NCBI GenBank assembly: GCA_964536135.1
Contig: CAZHVM010000012.1
Span: 1-25,869 of the forward strand
Source of the DNA: JAKPKF01 sp964536135
Lineage (GTDB): Bacteria; Patescibacteriota; Dojkabacteria; SC72
Length of the DNA: 25,869 nucleotides
Direction: 5' to 3'
A program made the position numbers and the translations under genes. Of this stretch, positions 21,352-25,869 are shown piece by piece (the stretch's first letter is position 1; each line of letters begins with the position of its first letter). Under the pieces are notes generated by a model. It saw only the letters and a list, made by a program, of their open reading frames with translations. It was not told the origin of the DNA and ran no database searches.

Positions 21352-22797
21352 ATGAAAGAGAAACTAAAAAAGCTTATACCATGGTTCGTATTGGCAGTTA
21401 TTCTCCTTGGAACAGGAGTTTGGTATTTATTAAGTAAGAGAATTACTCAAGAACAAATAACATCATACCAACAAATTGTTTCGGAAGCAGATTCTCAGTA
21501 TGAGGCAAGGGAGTATTCTACAGCTATTAATAGATATTACGATGCAGCAGACGTTATTCCAAGTAGGATTGAGGCTTATGAAGGAATTGTAGATATTTTA
21601 TTATTGAAAAATAGAACCTCGGATGCTGCTGAAATTGTTGAAAAATCAGCGAAAAAAATTAGCAATTATGATAAATCCATACTGTATTTGAAGATAGGGG
21701 ATAAATATTATGAAGATACTTTATACGATCAGGCATTAGACATTTACTTGGATGGATTGGGTGTTGGAATGACAAATCCAGAACTTGAGCTCAGTATTGC
21801 TAAAACATATATTAAGAAGGGGAGACTTAATGATGCTAATACATATCTTTCTAAATCTATCTACACGGAAGAAGCTTTTTACGAGTCATCACTTTTGCGA
21901 GCATACATAACTGCTACAACGAATGTAGATGATGCTAAAGAATTACTGAGCTCTATTCAGCCATCTGATACATGGAAGGCATTTTATGATGAATTTTCTC
22001 TGATACTTGATAGTATGACAGATGACTCAAAATTTAATGCAACAAAATTGTCAAGAGTATATATTAACAATGGGTATCCGACACTTGCTGTTAATCTGCT
22101 GGAACCATTGTCAGAGGATATCATTGAATATTTAGAAGGTGTGTATTTCTTAGGCAGAGCATATCTAGACTCTGGAGAGTATGACAAAGCAATAATACAA
22201 TTTGACAGAGCACTTTCCTTGGGCGGAATGGAAGATGGCATCCTTTGGGGAAAAGCGAGAGCATATCTGTTGCAAGATGATTTAGAGAATTCGTTCGATA
22301 GTTACAGCAGAGCTATTTCTTACGCAGGGGAAGATGTATCTTCGGAGCTAGTTGCAGAGTATTTTGACCTTCTTCTCGAAAATGCACAGACACTCAGAGC
22401 AGATGAGATGGTAAAAAAATTAATGAATTATATGCCTGAACCATATGTTCGACTTTATGGAGTAAAAGTAAACAAAGCTTTAAATGATTCAAAAAAGGTT
22501 GATTATTATCTTGGTCTTCTCGCCAAAATGAAATTAAATGATCTTGAAAAAAAAGAATATATGTACCTAAATGCTTCCAATCTGTTGGCCAAGGGGAACA
22601 CAGATGCTGTTGCACAAGTCTTGGAAGAATTAGTGAAGCTTGATAGGTTTAATCCTCAATATTATTTTGTAAACGGGCAGTTAGAATATAATTTAGGGAA
22701 CAAAGATAGTGCAAAAGAGATGCTAAAAAAAGCTGTTGAATATGATATAAATAATCTAGTTACGGAAGAAGCAAATCAACTGTTGTCTCAAATATAG
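21352..22797 (+). CDS. Membrane-anchored tetratricopeptide-repeat (TPR) protein
   Basis: The 481-residue protein has a Lys-rich start (KEKLKK), one membrane segment (about 9-27), then a helical-repeat domain to the end. TPR-type repeats are recognisable, for example ADSQYEAREYSTAINRYYDA near residue 50, DTLYDQALDIYLDGL near 125, and YFLGRAYLDSGEYDKAIIQF near 270, and a final repeat around NGQLEYNLGNKDSAKEML. TPR arrays bind partner proteins; here the partner is unknown. The anchor points to a scaffold at the membrane, perhaps for envelope complexes. Start ATG 21352 is supported by the promoter, whose predicted first transcribed base is that A; the longer form from 21322 would begin on the -35 box. 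It ends TAG immediately followed by a second TAG. The fusA promoter begins inside its last codons. Confidence 0.88.
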   Translation: MKEKLKKLIPWFVLAVILLGTGVWYLLSKRITQEQITSYQQIVSEADSQYEAREYSTAINRYYDAADVIPSRIEAYEGIVDILLLKNRTSDAAEIVEKSAKKISNYDKSILYLKIGDKYYEDTLYDQALDIYLDGLGVGMTNPELELSIAKTYIKKGRLNDANTYLSKSIYTEEAFYESSLLRAYITATTNVDDAKELLSSIQPSDTWKAFYDEFSLILDSMTDDSKFNATKLSRVYINNGYPTLAVNLLEPLSEDIIEYLEGVYFLGRAYLDSGEYDKAIIQFDRALSLGGMEDGILWGKARAYLLQDDLENSFDSYSRAISYAGEDVSSELVAEYFDLLLENAQTLRADEMVKKLMNYMPEPYVRLYGVKVNKALNDSKKVDYYLGLLAKMKLNDLEKKEYMYLNASNLLAKGNTDAVAQVLEELVKLDRFNPQYYFVNGQLEYNLGNKDSAKEMLKKAVEYDINNLVTEEANQLLSQI

Positions 22798-22812
22798 TAG
22801 TTCTGATATAAT
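22783..22812 (+). promoter_or_regulatory. fusA promoter P1 with extended -10
   Basis: TTGTCT (22783-22788), an 18-base spacer, and TATAAT (22807-22812) preceded by TGA, giving TGATATAAT (22804-22812). The transcript should start near 22819, with a leader of about 54 bases. The string TTCTGATATAATC is identical to that before 10534. Confidence 0.65.
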
Positions 22813-22859
22813 CCCTACTGCGAGAGTGAGAACTTTCCTTTGTTTGTATTGTTAATTTT

Positions 22860-22865
22860 TATAAT
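22860..22865 (+). promoter_or_regulatory. Possible second fusA -10 box, leaderless
   Basis: TATAAT lies seven bases before ATG 22873, so a transcript from here would begin at or one base before the start codon. No -35 element matches at normal spacing, so this may be chance in AT-rich DNA. Confidence 0.3.
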
Positions 22866-22872
22866 AAAAAAG

Positions 22873-24972
22873 ATGGATAAGACAAGTTACAATGTGAAGA
22901 TGACTTTAGATATGATTAGAAATATCGGTATCATCGCACATATTGATGCAGGAAAAACTACAACTACTGAAAGACTTTTGTTTTTTACAGGACAAGTTCA
23001 TAAAATTGGAGAGGTACATGAAGGTGCCGCTACTACAGACTTCATGGTACAGGAGCAGGAGAGAGGAATTACAATCATGTCTGCAGCGGTGACATGCTTC
23101 TGGGATTATGATCAAAAGAGATACAGAATCAATATTATCGATACTCCAGGGCATGTAGATTTCACAGCAGAAGTAGAAAGATCTCTAAGGGTACTAGATG
23201 GTGCAGCGGTTATCTTTGACGGAAGAAAAGGTGTAGAACCTCAGTCAGAAACTGTATGGAGACAAGCAAACAAATACAAAGTTCCTAGAATCTGTTTTAT
23301 GAACAAAATCAACTTAATTGGTGGAGACTTTGAAAAGAGCTTTGAAACTATCAAAACAAGATTGAGTAACAAAGCAGTTGCAGTTACATTGCCTCTCGGA
23401 AAAGAGCAACAACTTTTTGGCTACATCGATCTTATTAAAATGAAAGCATATACATACGACGGTATAGATACTCCAGAACTAACAGAAGTTGAGATACCTG
23501 AAGATATGAAAGAAAAAGCAGATAAATATAGAGCAATCCTTTTGGAAGTATTGGTTGAGCAGGATGATGAGCTAATGAATAAATATTTCGAAGGTGGGGA
23601 ATTTACACCAGAGGAATTATACGGAGCACTAAGAAAAGGAACTTTAGGATTAAGAATGTTCCCAGTTTTAGGAGGAGATTCTAGATCTGCAATGGCTAAA
23701 ACATTGCTAGATTACATCACTATTTGTCTTCCATCCCCATTAGATGTCCCTTCTGTTAAAGGAGTTCATCCAAAAACAGGAGAAGAGATTGAAAGACATC
23801 CAGATGAGAATGAACCATTCTCTTCCTTGGTATTCAAAATTGTTAACGATCCACACATTGGTAACCTTTCATACTTTAGAGTTTATTCTGGAAAGATAGA
23901 TGCGGGTACATATGTATTGAACTCTACAAAAAATATTAAGGAAAGAGTTGGAAGACTTGTTCTTATGCATGCAGATGACAGAGAAGAAGTTCCATCGTTA
24001 AGGGCTGGGGATATTGGGGCAATAGTTGGCCTTAAAGATTCTGTAACAGGAGATACTCTTTGTGAAGAAGCAAAACCAATCATTCTTGAAAAAATCGATT
24101 TTGCAGAGCCTGTTGTTTCTGAAGCTATTGAACCCGCTACTAAGTCGGACGAAGAGAAAATGACAGAAGCTTTAGTAAGGTTAACTAAAGAAGATCCTAC
24201 TTTTAAAGTAACAACTGATCAAGATACAAGTCAGACAATTATTCATGGTATGGGTGAACTTCATCTGGAAATTATCGTAGATAGGCTTAAGAGAGAATTT
24301 AATGTAGAAGCTAAGGTTGGAAAGCCACAGGTAGCTTACAGAGAGACTATTAAGAAGGTTGTCCCAGAAGCAGAGGGAAGATATATTAAACAATCTGGTG
24401 GTAAAGGACAGTATGGACACTGTTGGGTTAAATTGGAACCAAACGAACAGGGGAAGGGATTTGAGTTTATTAACGAGATTAAAGGCGGATCTATCCCAAG
24501 AGAGTTTATCCCTGCTATTGAGAAGGGTATTGTTGAATCTATGAAGTCTGGAGTTGTAGCTGGATATCCAGTTGTAGATATTAAGATAACTGTATATGAC
24601 GGATCTTACCATGATGTCGACTCTTCCGAGGCTGCATTTAAAGTTGCTGGCTCTATGGCATTTAAAGCTGGATGTAAGATGGGAGATCCTGTACTTCTAG
24701 AGCCTGTCATGAAAGTTGAAGTAGAAACACCGGATCAATATATGGGTGATGTTACAGGTTCACTAAGTAGTAAGAGAGGACAGATACAGGGGACAGAAAG
24801 TATCGGTAATGGAATTAGTAAAATATCCGCATTTGTACCATTGTCTGAGCTATTTGGATATACAAGTGAACTGCGATCAATAACTAGTGGTAGGGGAAGT
24901 TCTAATATGGAGCCATCCCATTATGCTGAGGTGCCAAAAAATGTAGCAGAGGAAATTTCTGGTAAGAGATAG
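22873..24972 (+). CDS. fusA: Elongation factor G with altered guanine-recognition motifs
   Basis: EF-G is the ribosomal translocase GTPase. All five domains are present in a 699-residue protein. G1 AHIDAGKTTTTER, G2 RGITI and G3 DTPGHVDF are canonical. G4 is not: residues 144-147 read NKIN where the family has NKMD, with Leu148 replacing Arg. G5 also differs: GGDSRSA (267-273) replaces the usual CGSAFKN, so Ser is Asp269 and Ala is Ser270. Later domains look normal, including GMGELHLEIIVDR, QSGGKGQYGH, GSYHDVDSSE and PLSELFGY. I chose ATG 22873, giving 15 residues before RNIGI; ATG 22900 is possible, while a TTG at 22840 would add an unrelated hydrophobic prefix. The gene lies 75 bases after the TPR gene. 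rpsL and rpsG, the usual upstream partners, are not here. Confidence 0.96.
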   Translation: MDKTSYNVKMTLDMIRNIGIIAHIDAGKTTTTERLLFFTGQVHKIGEVHEGAATTDFMVQEQERGITIMSAAVTCFWDYDQKRYRINIIDTPGHVDFTAEVERSLRVLDGAAVIFDGRKGVEPQSETVWRQANKYKVPRICFMNKINLIGGDFEKSFETIKTRLSNKAVAVTLPLGKEQQLFGYIDLIKMKAYTYDGIDTPELTEVEIPEDMKEKADKYRAILLEVLVEQDDELMNKYFEGGEFTPEELYGALRKGTLGLRMFPVLGGDSRSAMAKTLLDYITICLPSPLDVPSVKGVHPKTGEEIERHPDENEPFSSLVFKIVNDPHIGNLSYFRVYSGKIDAGTYVLNSTKNIKERVGRLVLMHADDREEVPSLRAGDIGAIVGLKDSVTGDTLCEEAKPIILEKIDFAEPVVSEAIEPATKSDEEKMTEALVRLTKEDPTFKVTTDQDTSQTIIHGMGELHLEIIVDRLKREFNVEAKVGKPQVAYRETIKKVVPEAEGRYIKQSGGKGQYGHCWVKLEPNEQGKGFEFINEIKGGSIPREFIPAIEKGIVESMKSGVVAGYPVVDIKITVYDGSYHDVDSSEAAFKVAGSMAFKAGCKMGDPVLLEPVMKVEVETPDQYMGDVTGSLSSKRGQIQGTESIGNGISKISAFVPLSELFGYTSELRSITSGRGSSNMEPSHYAEVPKNVAEEISGKR

Positions 24973-25003
24973 TCAAAAATACTGCTAAATTACTATTAAG
25001 CAC

Positions 25004-25032
25004 TTGCAACTATCATTACTTTTTGATAATAT
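25004..25032 (+). promoter_or_regulatory. tuf promoter with extended -10
   Basis: TTGCAA (25004-25009), a 17-base spacer, and TAATAT (25027-25032) preceded by TGA, giving an extended -10. The predicted start near 25039 leaves a leader of about 65 bases. A TATAAA at 25092-25097 could give a second, leaderless start at ATG 25105, but it has no -35. Confidence 0.55.
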
Positions 25033-25039
25033 TCAACGC

Positions 25040-25062
25040 AGATTTGTAAAATTCACAAATCT
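25040..25062 (+). promoter_or_regulatory. Hairpin at the predicted 5' end of the tuf transcript
   Basis: A perfect 8-bp inverted repeat: AGATTTGT (25040-25047), a 7-base loop, and ACAAATCT (25055-25062). It begins within one or two bases of the predicted transcription start. There is no T run after it, so it is not a standard terminator. A 5'-end stem could protect the mRNA or take part in regulation; this is inference. Confidence 0.5.
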
Positions 25063-25104
25063 TGTATAAGAATAATATTTATTTAATTTATTATAAATAT
25101 ATAA

Positions 25105-25869
25105 ATGGCAGATTTTAATAGAACAAAGCCACACATGAATATTGGAACCTTGGGTCATATCGATCACGGTAAGACTACTTTGGTTAGAGGTATTCTAAAC
25201 GCTTTTTATCCAGATGATGGAAGAGCAGGAATGATTGATAAGCTCGACAAAGATCCTTCTTCAAGAGCAAAGTCAATCACAATTGCAGTAGCACATGTAG
25301 AATTTGAGACTGAGAACAGACACTATGCATTAGTAGACTGTCCGGGACATAAAGATTACATCAAGAATATGATTACAGGTGCTGCACAAATGGATGGTGC
25401 AATCTTAGTTATCTCCTCAAATGACGGAGCAATGCCACAGACAAAAGAGCATATCCTTTTAGCAAAGCAGGTTGGTGTTCCTAAGATGTTGGTATTTATC
25501 AATAAATTCGGAGATGCTGACGAAGAGATTCTTGAGCTTATTAAAGCAGATGTCCAAGATCTTCTTAAGAAATATGGTTATGATGAGAATTGTCCAATAA
25601 TTGTTGGAGATGCTCTTAAAGCTCAAAATGGAGATGAAGAGGGATTGACTGCAGCTAGAGATTTGATGAAGGCTGTTGATGAGTATATTCCACTTCCAGA
25701 GAGAGATACTGAGAAGCCATTCTTAATGCCTATTGAAGATGTATTTTCTATCGAAGGTAGAGGAACAGTTGTAACAGGAAGAATTGAAAGAGGAATCATT
25801 AAAGTTGGAGAAGCTGTAGATGTACTAGGAATGGGAAGAAAGCCACAGAAGACTGCAGTAACAGGAGTT
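25105..25869 (+). CDS. tuf: Elongation factor Tu with altered guanine-recognition motifs, 3'-truncated by window end
   Basis: The first 255 residues of EF-Tu, the GTPase that delivers aminoacyl-tRNA to the ribosome, are in the window; the rest of domain 2 and domain 3 lie beyond it. G1 GHIDHGKTT and G3 DCPGH, with its catalytic His, are canonical. Switch I is unusual: KSITIAVAHV (56-65) instead of RGITINTAHV, though the Mg-binding Thr is kept. G4 reads NKFGDADEE (133-141) where the family has NKCDMVDDEE, so the fourth position is Gly136 instead of Asp, with Asp137 one step later. G5 reads VGDALKA (167-173) instead of RGSALKA. Domain 2 begins normally with KPFLMPIEDVFSIEGRGTVVTGR. It follows fusA by 132 bases with its own promoter. 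Whether another tuf copy exists cannot be seen here. Confidence 0.95.
   Translation, partial: MADFNRTKPHMNIGTLGHIDHGKTTLVRGILNAFYPDDGRAGMIDKLDKDPSSRAKSITIAVAHVEFETENRHYALVDCPGHKDYIKNMITGAAQMDGAILVISSNDGAMPQTKEHILLAKQVGVPKMLVFINKFGDADEEILELIKADVQDLLKKYGYDENCPIIVGDALKAQNGDEEGLTAARDLMKAVDEYIPLPERDTEKPFLMPIEDVFSIEGRGTVVTGRIERGIIKVGEAVDVLGMGRKPQKTAVTGV

Noticed and set aside
22840..22872. TTG start at 22840 for EF-G
   Set aside because: The added prefix is hydrophobic and unlike any EF-G N-terminus. ATG 22873 is closer to the family length before RNIGI.
24181..24612. 143-residue open frame on the minus strand within fusA
   Set aside because: It lies fully inside the conserved EF-G frame and shows no protein family features.
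24973..25003. Intrinsic terminator directly after fusA
   Set aside because: No stem followed by a T run could be found; the TTTTT at 25020-25024 is not preceded by a stable hairpin.
1..25869. Reassignment of TGA to glycine
   Set aside because: All recognised proteins are full length under the standard code and contain no in-frame TGA, so the sequence gives no evidence for recoding.
1..25869. tRNA, rRNA, CRISPR array, insertion sequence or prophage
   Set aside because: No cloverleaf, rRNA core sequence, regular spaced repeats, transposase motif or phage structural gene was seen. The largest gap is 132 bases and holds the tuf promoter and hairpin.

Overview
The window is an AT-rich bacterial chromosome segment with 18 protein-coding genes, packed with gaps of 2 to about 130 bases and no RNA genes, phage, insertion sequence or CRISPR. 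Small genes, a rpsO-pnp pair, large FN3 surface proteins and VirB6-like/M23 wall proteins with no sign of biosynthetic metabolism suggest a Patescibacteria/CPR bacterium. That placement is an inference from gene content; I cannot fix the lineage from this sequence.

Layout. (1) 1-3807, plus strand: the C-terminal two thirds of translation factor IF-2 (infB, cut by the window edge), then rpsO with its own strong promoter and a structured leader, then pnp with a hairpin terminator. (2) 3804-5527, minus strand: an RNA cytosine-C5 methyltransferase and rsmE, overlapping as a TAATG unit. (3) 5605-18323, plus strand: a cell-envelope block. It holds two membrane-anchored FN3 proteins, a DUF948-like small protein, an unknown Cys-rich anchored protein, a VirB6/TrbL-like multi-pass protein, a 935-residue membrane protein ending in an intact M23 peptidase, an unknown anchored protein, and a secreted PGRP-like/SH3b protein whose zinc ligands are missing. 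(4) 18351-21280: a UvrD/PcrA-type helicase, convergent with an RpfB-like DUF348-G5-lysozyme-like protein. (5) 21352-25869, plus strand: a membrane TPR protein, fusA (EF-G), and tuf (EF-Tu, cut by the window end).

How the genes work together. Regions 3 and 4 read as an envelope apparatus: surface binding (FN3, Cys-rich, PGRP-like and SH3b domains), peptidoglycan cutting (M23, RpfB-like), and a VirB6-like membrane channel component. This may be a type-IV-secretion-like wall-crossing or host-attachment system, but no ATPase is in view. Regions 1, 2 and 5 serve translation, rRNA modification and RNA decay.

The most unusual signal is in the elongation GTPases. EF-G reads NKIN instead of NKMD (G4), and its G5 Ser-Ala is Asp-Ser. 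EF-Tu reads NKFG instead of NKCD, and its G5 Ser-Ala is Asp-Ala. IF-2 in the same window keeps canonical NKCD and SAK. The guanine-reading carboxylate thus appears to have moved from G4 to G5 in both elongation factors. Two secondary signals stand out. Several genes have a -10 box placed so that the transcript would start on or within a few bases of the start codon, almost always without a Shine-Dalgarno sequence. None of the 17 visible stop codons is TGA (10 TAA, 7 TAG).
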